This document shows positions 34,195 through 46,683 of a stretch of 64,000 bases of DNA, piece after piece. The first letter of the stretch is position 1; each line of letters begins with the position of its first letter. Both the position numbers and the translations under genes were made by a program. The notes beneath the pieces were generated by a model that saw only the letters and a list, made by a program, of their open reading frames with translations, was not told the origin of the DNA and searched no databases. The stretch spans positions 25,005,160 to 25,069,159 of the forward strand of contig OZ024927.1 of NCBI GenBank assembly GCA_964017235.1, written 5' to 3'. The DNA comes from Sabellastarte sp. h YS-2021 (taxonomy: Eukaryota; Annelida; Polychaeta; Sabellida; Sabellidae).

Positions 34195-34790
34195 TATTTT
34201 AAAGCTACAGTTAAATATAATCTAATCTTATACTCTTATAGCACTTAATCTCTGCGGTCTAAAGCTGAACAGTTGAAATCGAATGTTGAGCGACCACATA
34301 AATAATTCTGCTTGACAAGGATTATCAATCAATCAATCAGTTGTCCACGTGCTTAATCTCCGTATCAACGGATTCTAAGGCACACCATCCAATTCATAAG
34401 GCATAAGTCATAAGACATTAGACATGTTCCAAGTCGTTCCCAGAGAGGTCGTCTGGTGTTCGGTAGTAAGAAGCTATGGTGGGAATGATTTCTGAAATAG
34501 GTAGGTTTTGAGTCGACTTTTGAAACTGGAGAGATTTGGAGCACTGCGTATATCATATGGAAGATCATTCCATAACTTAGGGGCATCATATGAAAAACTA
34601 TTGTTAAAATGGACCTTAGATTTATGGATGGAAGCACAGTAAGAGGGAACCTGAAGGAACAATTTTTTGGGATTTGAACGTCTTGTATTCACAGCAGATT
34701 TGTACAAGGGGAGATATGGTGCAAAATACTTAGGCTGGCCAGTGGTGAGGTACTTATAAACCAAAACTATCAGACAACAGGAAACTCTAA
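34195..34790 (-). mobile_element. 5'-truncated LINE fragment (CR1/L2-like)
   Basis: The minus-strand frame at 34764-34474 reads VYKYLTTGQPKYFAPYLPLY and ends SFKSRLKTYLFQKSFPP. This is the terminal part of non-LTR reverse transcriptases and is related to the copies at 21300-23330 and 54843-55490. The 3' UTR on the minus strand runs to about 34195 and includes TTAAGTGCTATAAGAG-type sequence. Only the last ~95 codons remain. Inactive. Confidence 0.8.
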
Positions 34791-34799
34791 GGAACTGAA

Positions 34800-36285
34800 A
34801 CAGAATCCTTGCTCATAATTTATTAAGACAATGAATGTGCATTGATAAACTGTATGTCAGTATGAGTGGTATAACACTAAGCAGTATAGGAAAGATTCAA
34901 ACTTATAAGTATCGTAGAATCTTGTTGATCTGTCAACCACCAATTAAACCAAAGGATAGCATCATTACTTATGTACTGGTACATGCAAAGATGTGAAGAA
35001 TCTTGTAAAAGAATGATATCCAGCCTCACTGAGTTTCCAAACACAGTTGAAACTCCTTAAGTTTTAAAAAATCATTTTACCTAACCAAGAATGAAAAATA
35101 AAATAGTTCACATTCAGTGTTAAAAATCTCCTCAAATAACCCAGTTTTTATGGCAGTATTTGAAGATAACAATACAGTTTCAATGAAAATAGCCCTCCAC
35201 ACACCTAGGTCCAGTTTCAGAAAAGCAATTAGCCCCACTTAGACTTTGTTAAGCCTGTTGTTTATGATTTAGCAGATTTCACAAAGCAGCTAAGTGTAAC
35301 TTTTTTGCTAAGTTGGGTTTTAGACAAGCCACCTGGAAAAAAATAGCATTTTACCAAAGATAATACGAGTCAAAGAAAGGGAAAATGTGTATTTTTAAGT
35401 GGAAATGAAGGTTCACATGATACATAAAACCACTTTTAGCTAAGATCCCTTTTGTGAAATGTACATAAACCCAAAGTTTAAGTCAGAAGTCATAAATTTT
35501 AGTCTTAGACCCTTTGTGAAACCAGCCCCAGACATTTATATCAGGAATTGAAGACAGCTCAGTAAAGGGATTTAACTGTGTATGGTGTATTATCATTAGA
35601 GTGGGACATGTGGAATACACCAATGAGGAAATCACTTTCTATTTCTTTAGTTTCTTGACTTATGAGAAACTCTCTATATGTTTTGGTTGTGTGTTATTAC
35701 ATTAGGCAACTGATTTCCCAAGATGCAAAATTGGCATTTTTGAGTATTTTTACATATTTGTTATATGCAAATAAACAAAGAAATATCCTGTATCTCTATT
35801 CATAAATTCAGCTGGACTGTTTTTATCAAATCACTATTACTTTGGGGCTATCATGGACATTTTATGAAGTAATAGAATAAAATGCAAGTACATATTTTGT
35901 GTTCATGAAAGTTGCAAAGCTTTTTGTGGTGTTACATCTTTATTTTATGCATTGCAGAAATAATTTTTAAAATAACTGTTTGTATATGTTTAAAATAATG
36001 CAAAGTTGTGGAATTGGTATTTTATTTGTCATTCTTTGTCATGGTTCAATGCAAATTTACTGTAAAATAAAATTTATTTATATGTATTTACAATATGCAA
36101 TATATACAGACGGTTTATGTGCCTTTGGATTTGCAGTTTATTTTATGAAACAATTTTTGAGGTTCAAATACAGTATTTTTGTACCAACTTGAAAATCAGT
36201 ATCATCATTCCTTTATATTAATTACCGACTTCCTACTCAGTCAGCAAGATCAGACCAGTATATTTTGTACTGTTGAGGTACCCAT
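34800..36285. other. Non-coding, unassigned
   Basis: AT-rich; no gene or element recognised. Confidence 0.5.
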
Positions 36286-36510
36286 GTGCCACTGTGGCCT
36301 AGCGGGTAACACACTTGTCTAGGAACTCAGAGGACGTGGGTTCAATCCCAGGTACCAGCAGATACATAGTGGCTCGCATGACCACTTAAAATGGCGGTCC
36401 TCTGTCATTGGGTCCTGTCCCCAGTGGCAGGTTAAAGAACCTCAAGGATGTTGATAAATGGTCATCCTTGAGCCTCTATCTTCAAGTTAGGTAAATGTTA
36501 GTTAAGATAT
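36286..36510 (+). repeat. tRNA-derived SINE
   Basis: The head has an RNA polymerase III A box (TGGCCTAGCGGGTAA, 36295-36309) and B box (GGGTTCAATCCC, 36338-36349) at tRNA-like spacing. A non-tRNA body with TGGGTCCTGTCCCCAGTGGC follows. It is not a functional tRNA, because there is no closing acceptor stem and a body is attached. The 3' end is approximate. Confidence 0.8.
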
Positions 36511-37092
36511 GCCTTAGCTGTTTTCAGTGTGTAATTTGTGAGATTATATGAATAGTCTTCCATACTGTGTGCATGTAAAAATGGAGTATATTTTATATTC
36601 TAGTTAATTAGACATACAGTTCAATGTAAACAAGTGGAATGTGCAGAAACTTATAGGAGCCAAGGTTGTAGTGTAAATGCTTTGGTAGTGTACAGTTCTT
36701 CTGAACCTTTGTAGGAAATGTGTTCTTCAAAATCATCATTGAATAAATATTGCTGATTGAATATTTAAGCTTAGTATTTGTATATTGTAGAAAGTTACTA
36801 CCGCCTCCCCCCAACATATAGTCAACTGTTTGTAATTAAACAAATCTCGTAATTTAAAGACAGTCACTTTTGGAATCTGTAATTCTAGATTTTTCTATGT
36901 ATAATTAGCAGTGACTATGGAATATTTTCTTATATTTTGGGAGGTATAACCACAAAGATATTGCTAATGTATTGAGAAATTATTTATACATTTCTGTGTG
37001 GAATTGATCAGAGTTTTTTGCTTCAAAAAAGATTAAGAGATTATGAATGGCACAGGTGGAATTTATCAGATTTTTAAGCAAAGAAACATATA

Positions 37093-37317
37093 GAGTAAGA
37101 AATCTAAAATTCGCCACATATCTGAAATTCGCCACGGGTGAAAATACTAATAAAATAAATGAATTGTGGTGAGATTGGTTGACTGTATAGTAAATTAAGG
37201 CTTTTTGAACTGAAAAATACCAATTTTTAGACAAAAACATCATTTTCTTCATAAAATTAACTAAGGTTTTAGAGGTGGCGAATTTTAGATTCCTGGCGAA
37301 TTTTAGATTTCTTACTC
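37093..37317. mobile_element. 225-bp TIR element with TA target duplication
   Basis: The ends GAGTAAGAAATCTAAAATTC and their reverse complement are perfect, with a second nested repeat of the same motif inside each end. TA flanks at 37091-37092 and 37318-37319. Probably a non-autonomous mariner/Tc1-type MITE. Confidence 0.85.
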
Positions 37318-37319
37318 TA

Positions 37320-37801
37320 CCCCATTCACACTACATTCACCCCGCGGTAGAAGGCGTTTGGTGATGTCCTTATGCCAACTGGTGACACAGTGGCAAACCG
37401 TCCAGTCCCTTGTACACATTACACAAAATTCTAAAATGTGTAAAGTTTCTATGTTTGAATTTGATACCGAGATCGTATGCAGATTAATTTTTCGCTGCGG
37501 TGTCTGAAGGTGTGATCCACGGGGTGTGTATGGTTGTGATTTGGTCGTGTTTTGGTGTAATACAGCAACATAAAGTGAATTGAAGTAAATGGAGGTTGTC
37601 TCTCTGTGACATATGTTTATACTACTCTCTTTCTATTGCCTTCCTACTGTTATTTACAGTTACTCTTTCCAATCAGTGGGTATATCCGTCATTTCTTTTG
37701 GATACACTAAACCTCGGAAGATATGAGGCATCCTGGTAGCTGGTTCCGCCACCAAGTAACACTTCTAACCATGGGACGTAACACCTGTAATGTGAATGGG
37801 G
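37320..37801. mobile_element. 482-bp TIR element with TA target duplication
   Basis: The ends CCCCATTCACACTACA and TGTAATGTGAATGGGG are inverted repeats with one mismatch. TA flanks at 37318-37319 and 37802-37803. It shares its left TA with the neighbouring element. No coding. Confidence 0.75.
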
Positions 37802-37953
37802 TAATACTAAGAGGAATGCCGCATAGATATTGAAGCTTTACCTGCAATAATTACAGTATTCATAGATATACCATTTAGAATCTCCCTGTTTATATAAAGT
37901 CCAATTCCTGGTTCTTGTGAATCTCCCTTTTTGCTGAATGTTTAGTGTTAGTA

Positions 37954-38113
37954 CAGTAGAACCTCAGTTATGTGACCCTTCAGGGGAACAATTAGGTCAG
38001 ATAATAGACAGGTCTGATAAAAGAAGGACTAATATAACATGTATAAATGGAGTTGAGAGGTTGGATAATTAAAAATCCAGATAATAGATGGTTAGATAAT
38101 GGAGTTTCTACTG
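37954..38113. mobile_element. 160-bp pogo-like MITE
   Basis: The ends CAGTAGAACCTC and GAGTTTCTACTG are inverted repeats (one mismatch), flanked by TA at 37952-37953 and 38114-38115. CAGTAGAA-type ends with TA duplication are typical of pogo/Tigger-derived MITEs. Interior repeats of AGATAATAGA. Confidence 0.75.
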
Positions 38114-38115
38114 TA

Positions 38116-39512
38116 AGTAAATAAGCAAAATAAGAAATAGTACATGAGAGATTGGGTTCCCACTTTTTTGCATTGTGGATGCTGCAAAATTCCCACCTAG
38201 CCAGCAAGCTGAGTTAGGGTCATAATATAATTATGCAGAATCTAGGATTTTAGAGCCAATAATTCTGAAATACAATATACTGTACATATTTATTCACCAG
38301 AATATGACTGGTAGATTCAAACAAATTAATCACTCGATTTTGGAATTTCCAATTTTCAAATGGTTGTCACAGAAATTGGCAACATGTCATTTTGATGTCA
38401 GTGCTTATATATAATGCATAGCATGTTCATAGGGCTTATTATAACATTTTATTTTATGATTAATTGTATGTGTACATAGTTGAAGGACTTAGCCGTGTCT
38501 TACAAATACATTAATGGTCTCATTTAGCTCACCCAAAGTATGGCCATGTGTATTGAGAAGAGTCCCTTCTCAGAATATAACAGATTTCATGCCTTGTTTT
38601 GCTTTTTTCTCTTACAACAGGCAGTGTTATGTTGTTTTGCCAAAGATACCTGGGGTAGGACTTTTACAGTCTGGATGGTGTTTCTGTCTGTAATAAAACA
38701 GTGGTTGGACTATTTATATTTATATTGTATACATATAAACTTACTGATTTTAGTGACATTTTAAATTGGGGAAGGACTATCTGATATACCTTGAATGCAT
38801 GCTTAATATGAAAATTTATGACAATGGGTTTTCAAAATCTGTTTGTCAACTTTTGTCTTCCTGTGAAAATGATCATCATGTAATTTCTGTTGACATAAGG
38901 GATGGCAGAGTTTTTCCTGATTCTGGTTTTTCTTTTCCTGTGCATTTCAATAATTACTCTTTAATATTGGAGTATCATATATAAATACACTTTAACATTT
39001 CCAAGTGTGAGCCTTTAGATATTGAAATATTTTGATATCTATTTAATTATATTGAGGAATTCAGAAAACGAAGAAAAAACATTGAATTATAGTGTGTCAT
39101 TTTCATGTGGTTTGGTACTTGGCTGTGTGCTGAGGAATTGTTCATTAAAATCTCTGCACATTGTGGGCAATGTCCACTGTAAATAAGGTTCACATAAAAT
39201 TGGATAAAATCGGGTAAGATCAGATAAAAGTGTTAACAGAGCAGTCAGTGATTGGATAGCCTTAACTAAGTTTATCTTTGGAAGAAGAGGGTGTCCTGCA
39301 TAAAACTGGGGGACTGCTGATATTCATAAGACAGTAGGGCACATTCAAGAAAATATCTTCTCGATATTTTCTTGAATTTCTGTTTGTATACTTTCTGGAA
39401 CATGTTTTTTGTTTAATGTATATTTTATGTATGCATTACTTTTTGTTTTTGTTTAAAGGTCTGGGATATTTTAAATAAATTTAAAACAAATAACATTCTT
39501 TTCTCTGAATAG
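38116..39512. other. Non-coding, unassigned
   Basis: No convincing exon. A short open stretch at 38540-38764 has no recognisable motif. Confidence 0.45.
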
Positions 39513-39632
39513 CATAAAATAGATACCCGTCTTTCACCTTGGCCTACCACCCCAGGGATTGCCCGTTGTGCCCCAACTCAAGCTGTAATTGCTATAGGTG
39601 GCAGTTGCATGCTTATTTATGCTGCTTTACAG
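39513..39632 (+). CDS. Candidate isolated exon with a membrane-like segment
   Basis: A 120-nt open stretch (40 codons, phase 0 at both ends) between an acceptor-like TTCTCTGAATAG and a donor-like CAG|GTTACA. It encodes a hydrophobic stretch AVIAIGGSCMLIYAALQ after a Pro-rich segment. No neighbouring exon was found and I do not recognise the protein. It may be chance. Confidence 0.25.
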
Positions 39633-40270
39633 GTTACAACACTGACCAGTTATACCACATTACTTCCTTACATCAGTTAACAGCTGATAAAAACCTACAA
39701 TATATGCTCAGCCCCACGATATTATTCTCTTTTTCATGGAATCCTGATCAGACATATACTTTTGCATGTTTGGCTGATCTCATTAGTGTTGTATCATTGA
39801 TAAATAAAGTGATAAACTATTAAGAATACAAATCCAGGAAAAGAGTTATCTTTATTCTTTAATATCATCATAACTAAAGCAAATATTCTTATAAAACTGT
39901 ACCAAAATAAGGCATTTTCTGCAAATTCTGTACAAAAATCATGTAAATTAAAATAGTAGTGGTATGGATGAGTTCAAACATTACTACCACAGATTTTTTG
40001 CAGTATAAATATCCATAATTTTAATTTATCTTGCTATGTTTTTGTGTCACCAGCATCAATACTGGGGGCACATATGGATTGCTTTGTCCTCTGGCATCAT
40101 TGTCTGTCATTGACAATGTTGTCTCACATTGTTTCGGGACAGCATCTCAAAAATGACTTGATGGATTCAATTCAGATTTGGCATGTTGGTAATTTTAATA
40201 AGTATTCCAAATACTGTTCAATTCTAAGTATGTTAAAGTTGTGGATGTAACAAACCTTAAACAGAGCCTG
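39633..40270. other. Non-coding with old dispersed repeat
   Basis: 40050-40260 resembles 46020-46280 (TTGATGGATTCAATTCAGAT / GGGGAATTCAATTCAAAT-type segments). Confidence 0.45.
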
Positions 40271-41755
40271 CAGGATTATGGTCTCCCTTGAATAACTTCT
40301 TGGGCTTTCAAATTTTTCTTTTCTTCTTATCTTTCTTTAAAACTATAGGGGCGGGAAAAATTTGTGGGATACTTTGCGGAGACCTTAAGCTTAAGGTAAC
40401 CAAAAGCATTTTTCGTAAACACCCCGTCATCGCGTTTCGGAAAGAAACACACACACCAGTGCTATAAAATTTATCAGGTACATTCTAGACCAAATTTAGA
40501 AGGTTGGAAAGGATTTTCTGATCAATCGGACCATAGATGCCTGAATGGGCGGTGTTTTATTTTCGTAAATTTTTTTAAAATGGGTACTTCGTCTGTATCT
40601 CAAAAACGGCCAGGATTTCGGCGTTTTGTTGGAATAACTTATTCAGCTACTTTTTGATAATCTTTCACATGCCGAAGTTTTAGCCCTGTATCTGCAATTT
40701 TAAGGTCACCTTAATGTCAAAACGGGGTTTTAGCCCTCCAGTTCACTTAGTTTTTCACTTTTTTCAACCAAACTTGGCACATATATTAAGATTTGCCAAA
40801 GGAATATCCTGACTTTATGGTGACCTTAAACTCAAAATGTTAATGGACCTATGGCCAGCTTAAAGGCATCAAATTGGAATAAAATCCTCTGGCTCCTTTC
40901 TTTTTCCATTTTTTATATCTAAATTATCACTGGTATTAAAATAGATAAAAATAATACTTATGGTCACCTTAAGCTCTCAATATGAATGGAGTTGTAGCCA
41001 CCTTTGCTGCCGCCGCAGGATTATGGTCTCCCTTGAATTACTTCTTGGGCTTTCAAATTTTTCTTTCCTTCTTATAAACTATAGGGGCGGGAAAAATTTG
41101 TGGGATACTTTGTGGAGACCCTAAGCTTTATTTAAGGTAACCTTAAGCATTTTTCATAAACACCCCGTCATCGTGTTTTGGAAAAAAACACACACCAGTG
41201 CTATAAAATTTATCAGATACATTCTAGACCAAATTTGGAAGGTCGGAAAGGATTTTCTGTTCAATAAGAACATAGATGTCTGAATGGGAGGCGTTTTATT
41301 TTCGTAAATTTTTTACTAATGGGTACTTCGTCTGTATCTCTAAAACGGCCAGGATTTAGGCATTTTGTTGGAATAACTTATTCAGCTACTTTTTGATAAT
41401 CTTTCACATGCCGAAGTTTTAGCCCTGTATCTGCAATTTTAAGGTCACCTTAATGTCAAAACGGGGTTTTAGCCCTCCAGTTCACTTAGTTTTTCACTTT
41501 TTTCAACCAAACTTGGCACATATATTAAGATTTGCCAAAGGAATATCCTGACTTTATGGTGACCTTAAACTCAAAATGGTAATGGACATATGGCCTGCTT
41601 AAAGTCATCAAATTGGAATGAAATCCTCTGGCTCCTTTCTTTTTCCATTTTATATCTAAATTATCACTGGTATTAAAATAGATAAAAATAATACTTATGG
41701 TCACCTTAAACTCTCAATATGAATGGAGTTGCAGCCACCTTAAAGTGAAATAAGG
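40271..41755 (+). repeat. 745-bp tandem duplication
   Basis: Copy 1 (40271-41015) and copy 2 (41016 to about 41755) are nearly identical over their whole length, both starting CAGGATTATGGTCTCCCTTG. Differences are small indels and substitutions. No coding. Confidence 0.9.
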
Positions 41756-42100
41756 GGGTTTTCAGCCTCCAACTATCTTATTGTTCAACTGACCTCAGTT
41801 AAACTTTGCACACCCATAAAGGATGGCAAAAGGGACACTGTTATGTTATGGTCAACTTAATGCCCCAATATGAATGAAGTTATGGCCACCTGACAGTAAC
41901 AGAAGGGGGTTTTCAGCCTCCAACTATCTTATTGATCAACTGACGTCGGTTGAATTTGCACACTTATAAAGGATGCCAAAAGGGACATTCTTATTTTCTG
42001 TCCACCTTGAAGTCCACCTATGGCCATCTTACAGTAAAAATGGGTTTTCAGCCCCCAACTGACTTACTGTTCAACTAACATCAGTTAAACTTGACACATT
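41700..42100 (+). repeat. Diverged ~160-bp tandem units
   Basis: Three units share GGTTTTCAGCCTCCAACT, a CAGTTAAACTT-like block and AAAGGGACA. The same motifs (GGTTTTAGCCCTCCAGTTC, GGTGACCTTAAACTC) occur inside the 745-bp units, so the larger repeat grew out of this shorter one. Confidence 0.75.
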
Positions 42101-43180
42101 GATTAGGCTTACTCACAGGAAGGTTTCTTTAGAATTAATTTACCATTCATACAATTATAAGCATCAGCAACATATTATTCTCTACATTGGTCACATTATA
42201 ACAAAGTACCAAAACATAAGTTTCACTTACCAGAAGAATGCATACTTTATTCTTAAGCCAAAAACAAGCCTTTACCAAAACCTTTGCAAGCTTTAATGTA
42301 TTGTTCATACAAAAGCACAAAAAATATCACTGTTTAAAACAGATACACACCAGCAGTAGAGAAATAGGAGATTTGTTTTAAACATTATAGTATCAGTTAC
42401 TTGTAAAATAACAAACACGTCACAAGATTACGAAAATCAAACTGACAATACCTTTTTCCCCACACTTTTCCAGTCTATTCATCTGCACACCAATAATCCC
42501 CTTAACCAATAAAGAAATTGTTAACTAAAAATAAAAGTATAATATCCCCACTCAGTAAATAATTTAAAGCCAAATGACTTTATTTAAAAAGCAATATGAA
42601 ATAGTGGCTATGAGGAGGTCTGAAATTTAGTGACTAAATTCTTCTAAATCCCCTGTGTGTAGTGCCCCTAAAAGACATAAGCGTATCATTTGTAAGTTTT
42701 GTTTGAAGGATTGTAGTCACACAAGAAAAAAACAATTTCCTTCAACATAATTTCCAATGAAAGGGGTATAAAAACAAAAGCTTTTCATGATAAGAGTGTT
42801 TGGATTGAACACCCTACATATGGTCTTCATTATAAAGAAACTTAATCCCCTGTTTCAAGTAAGTCTAATCAGAGTGAGACCTTTGTCTGCCTTTCAAGGT
42901 AATCTTATAGTCACAGAGAAGTCATCAAACACCCCAAACTATCATAATCTCCTACTAAACATATAAATATTTAGTTGTACCATTTGAAAATTATTTAAAG
43001 AAAAACGGGGAAAGGGAGTTTGAGTATCTCCATATTTCCAGACATTTTAAAGAATGCTATTAAGCCTATATTTCTGAAATTTGGTATGGAGGTTCATTGG
43101 GTTAATAGCTTGTATGGGATTGCTTTTGGGGGGAATTGCTTCATATATCAGTGAGCAATTAATTAAATAAATGAGTAATT
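42101..43180. other. Non-coding, unassigned
   Basis: No gene recognised. Confidence 0.5.
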
Positions 43181-43935
43181 GGCTATTTTGAGTACTGAAA
43201 AAGGCAAATGTGCTCATATCTCCTAAACCGTGCGAGATAGAGCGATTTCGTCAAAATTTTCGACCATAGGGTATGCGAGCAGTGCACTCTTGGCAATTTC
43301 AAGAAATCTTCCCCTCCCCAAAAATGGCGGCCATTTTGAATTTTCGAATTTTTCCCAAAAATGGCAAAACACAAATTTGCTTCTATCTCCTTAACCGTGT
43401 GAGATAGAGTGATTTCGTCGAAATTTTCGACCCACAGGGTATCTGAGCAATGTACTCTTGGCAATTTTCAAAAATTTTCCTCTTCCCACATATGGCGGCC
43501 ATTTTGAATTTTCAAATTTTTGCCTAAAATGGCAAAACACAAAATTGATTCTATCTCCTTAACTGTGCGAGATAGAGCGATTTCGTCGAAATTTTCGACC
43601 CACAGGGTATCTAAGAAATGTACTCTTGGAAATTTTCAAAACATTTTCCCCTCCCCACATATGGCGGCCATTTTGAATTTTTTCCCAAAATGGAAAAACA
43701 CAAATTTGCTTCTATCTCCTTAACCGTGCAAAATAGAGTTATTTCGTTGAAATTTTCGACCCATAGGGTATCTAAGAAATGTACTCTTGGCAATTTTCAA
43801 AAAATTTTCCTCTTCCCAAAAATGGCGGCCATTTTGAATTTTCGAATTTTTGCCAAAAATAGAAAAACAGAAATTTGCTTCTATCCTCTTAACCGTGCAA
43901 GGTAGAGTGACTTCGTCAAAATTTTCGACCCAACC
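43181..43935 (+). repeat. Second block of the ~165-bp satellite
   Basis: About four and a half units with GAGATAGAGCGATTTCGTC and ATGGCGGCCATTTTGAATTT. The core recurs near 43327, 43495, 43664 and 43825. It is a diverged subfamily of the array at 10826-11700. Confidence 0.9.
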
Positions 43936-44667
43936 AATGCAAAAAGGCATGAAGCTGAAATAATTTACATGTACACTAATAAATATTTAAGCATCATTGA
44001 TATATTTTACAAATGAAACAGGGTCTTGTAAGACTACTGTACAATTTTGGCAAAAGGTTCATGGGGTGGACATTACACATGATAATGTGTGTTCTATGCT
44101 ATCCTGTTTCTATTCATATGTCGCAGCTACTATCAACAGGGCGTCCTATTTCTAGTTAAGTAATTGCTGTAAAACCTAAACATTCTACTGCAGTAAATAA
44201 TCTTTTTCTCACCTGCATTGTATTTTAGTGAGGGGAGTGACGAAGAGGCAGTCTTTTTCTGCTCAGATCTTCCCCCTCCCCACTTCCCTCACTCAAATAA
44301 AAATGCATATGACAAAAGAATTTCCTCTCTGTATGGGGGATGGGGGGAAGTAAGATGGGGGAGTGAGATTATGTGTGTGTTGTAAGTCTCACTTCCCCCA
44401 TTCAAACAAAGAGGAGAACATGTGTGCAATGTGATAAGGTCTCTAATATATTTTTTTATTACATTACATTAATTTACAACATTTTGCTTAGTATAATGAC
44501 CTACCAAATTAATCTGTAACTTGTTTTTTTTTCTTGTATGCAATAACTCTGAAGCAAAATCAATAACTTTTTAACAAAAAATCTTAAGCACTTTGGTTCA
44601 CTGGATTTTATTAGTGTTTTTGTTAAGTTTTTAGTTGAAGCACAATCAGTAATTTTAAAGGAATCCG
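43936..44667. other. Non-coding, unassigned
   Basis: Contains low-complexity CTTCCCCC / GGGGGAAGT segments of both orientations around 44260-44400. No gene. Confidence 0.5.
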
Positions 44668-45505
44668 GGACAATTGACCAGCGGACAATTGGCCAGTGGA
44701 CAACTGGCAGGTGGACATTTGGCCAGTGACTTTTGTGAGGGTTAGGACAATTGGCCGGTGACATTTTAGATGTTGCTTTAATATTGTGCCAAATTGTATT
44801 AAACGTAATGTAATATTTTTATGCTGCATATTTGTGTTTTTCTTCCCATTCTAATTGTAATACTCTGTAAATGTTTTAAAACATATACATTTTTTAAACA
44901 ATTCACCTTCATCTTACAAACAAGGTACAGAAAATTAACGAGATACTTACATCTATGCTTGTCTGCAGAGATCCTTTGCAGTCTAGAGCACTTTTCCTAG
45001 CACACTGCCAACTAATTGTATTCTTATTTTTTTTATTTCTTGGTGTACATGTAACCTTCAAAACCTATTTTTACCCCTCCTCTGGTGGTTGGAAACAATT
45101 CCATGATTTTTGACGAACAGTACTCTTTAACAATCTTTATCAAATATATTATTCTGATAGTAATTATTCTGATTTTTGAAAAACAGTACTCTTTTAAAAA
45201 TCTTTCTCACATATATTGTTCTTGTAGTAAAGAATTTGACCCCTACTTATATACACAGTGTCCCAATACAAAGTGCAATTGGGCAAAGAGCCTTTTGCAC
45301 TAAGTGTAGCAATCTTGAGCTGTTATCAAAGACTAAACTTAGCATCAATTAGAAATTCTGAGTAGGAATCAAAGGGCTTTTGGTTTTTTTATGAACATTA
45401 CATTTAATACAATTTGGCATAATATTAAATCAACATCAAAAAAGTCACCAGCCAAATGTCCACAGGCCAATTGTCCACCAGCCAGTTGTCCACCGGCCAA
45501 TTGTC
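44668..45505. mobile_element. ~840-bp element with long inverted repeats
   Basis: Arms about 44668-44815 and 45385-45505 are inverted. They contain tandem GGACAATTGGCCAGT-type 15-bp motifs and then CCAAATTGTATTAAA. The interior is AT-rich without a transposase. A non-autonomous TIR element; superfamily not assigned. Confidence 0.8.
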
Positions 45506-46130
45506 TGTGCACCATTTTAAACAATAGTTCTTAAGCATCTTGGTCCACTGCATTTAATTAGTGTTTTATACTGAAGTCTGATACTAATTACATTTTGAAC
45601 AGAAATGTCTGTGGTCAATGTGCCCTTACATTTGCGACCTCTTCTCTGAGAACATTCCCATAGAATGTAGGACATATATTCTTTCGAGAAGTAAATTTCA
45701 CACCTACAATTTCTCTTCTGCCAAGCTGTGGTCGTTTTTTAATTGGTTAAATATAGTAACATACACAATGCAATAAAGTTCACATTTTCTATTCCTTATG
45801 ATGAATATGTTGACATCTTTTACGGATTACTTCGCACTTTTTCATCAGGGCCGCTTCGTTTTTGTCAGCAAAAACCTTTTTCTAGTTGAGATTTGTTTTC
45901 ATTGAAATTCAACAAGTACACATATCTAGACCAAAAGGAAGGTCTCCTTGCTCAGGTTAAAATAAACTGGTGATATTTTTAATTCTTAAGAGTTTTAGGT
46001 TGCAACAGTTTTGATTCATCATTAGCTATGATGGAGGACATATATGGTCAGCATCGTCATCACACTTTGTTTCTGAAAAGTATTTTGAAAAACTGCTTGG
46101 GGAATTCAATTCAAATTTTGCATGTGGATG
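45506..46130. other. Non-coding, unassigned
   Basis: No gene recognised. Confidence 0.5.
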
Positions 46131-46490
46131 TTGCTGGTTATACATTTATCGAGGTTACCTTAAACAATTAACAAATTATATTGAATTTATTGACTTTTTT
46201 TATTTCTGGTGAATATCTCAAAAACTGGATGACAAATTAAATTTAAAGTTGGCATGTGGATGCAACAGCTTTAATATAGCTAATTGGTGGTTTTCTCTGT
46301 TGAGTAAATCAGTTGTTACTTGAAAACCATTGCATTCTGAGAAGTTTGTTTAAATATCGTATTCATCTACTTTTGAATTAGCTATAACATTGTAAAATTG
46401 CAGACGTGTAGCTCATGGGATAGCTATGTAATAGCTCTTCTGAGGTTCTCACTGTTGGGTAAATCAGTTGTAACTTGAAAACTATTCCAT
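46130..46490 (+). repeat. Left part of a ~150-bp satellite
   Basis: Diverged units containing TTAGCTATAACATTGTAAAA, GTTGGGTAAATCAGTTGTAA and TTGAAAACTATT. The same satellite resumes at about 49002. Confidence 0.75.
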
Positions 46491-46683
46491 AGATATGCAC
46501 TAATCTTTTGCTACTTTCACAATCTATTACAACTTTTTTTCTTTTTAGTTCCATTGTGAAAGAAAGGTTTGTACATAGGGAGTGCACCTTTTCTAAAATT
46601 TTTAATTCTTGGCCTCTATTGGTCTGGCAATGCACTTCTCGTTCAACTAACCCACAAAGTAGATTTGTCATCATTTCATATTT

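Noticed and set aside
36286-36360. tRNA gene
   Set aside because: A and B boxes are present, but the sequence continues into a SINE body without a proper acceptor stem.
38540-38764. Small membrane protein
   Set aside because: Its hydrophobic residues reflect T-rich DNA; there is no recognisable start context, motif or partner exon.
38000-45300. Other short open frames (60-100 codons) as genes
   Set aside because: They lie in repeats or AT-rich DNA, lack motifs and splice context, and several are mirror frames of satellite units.
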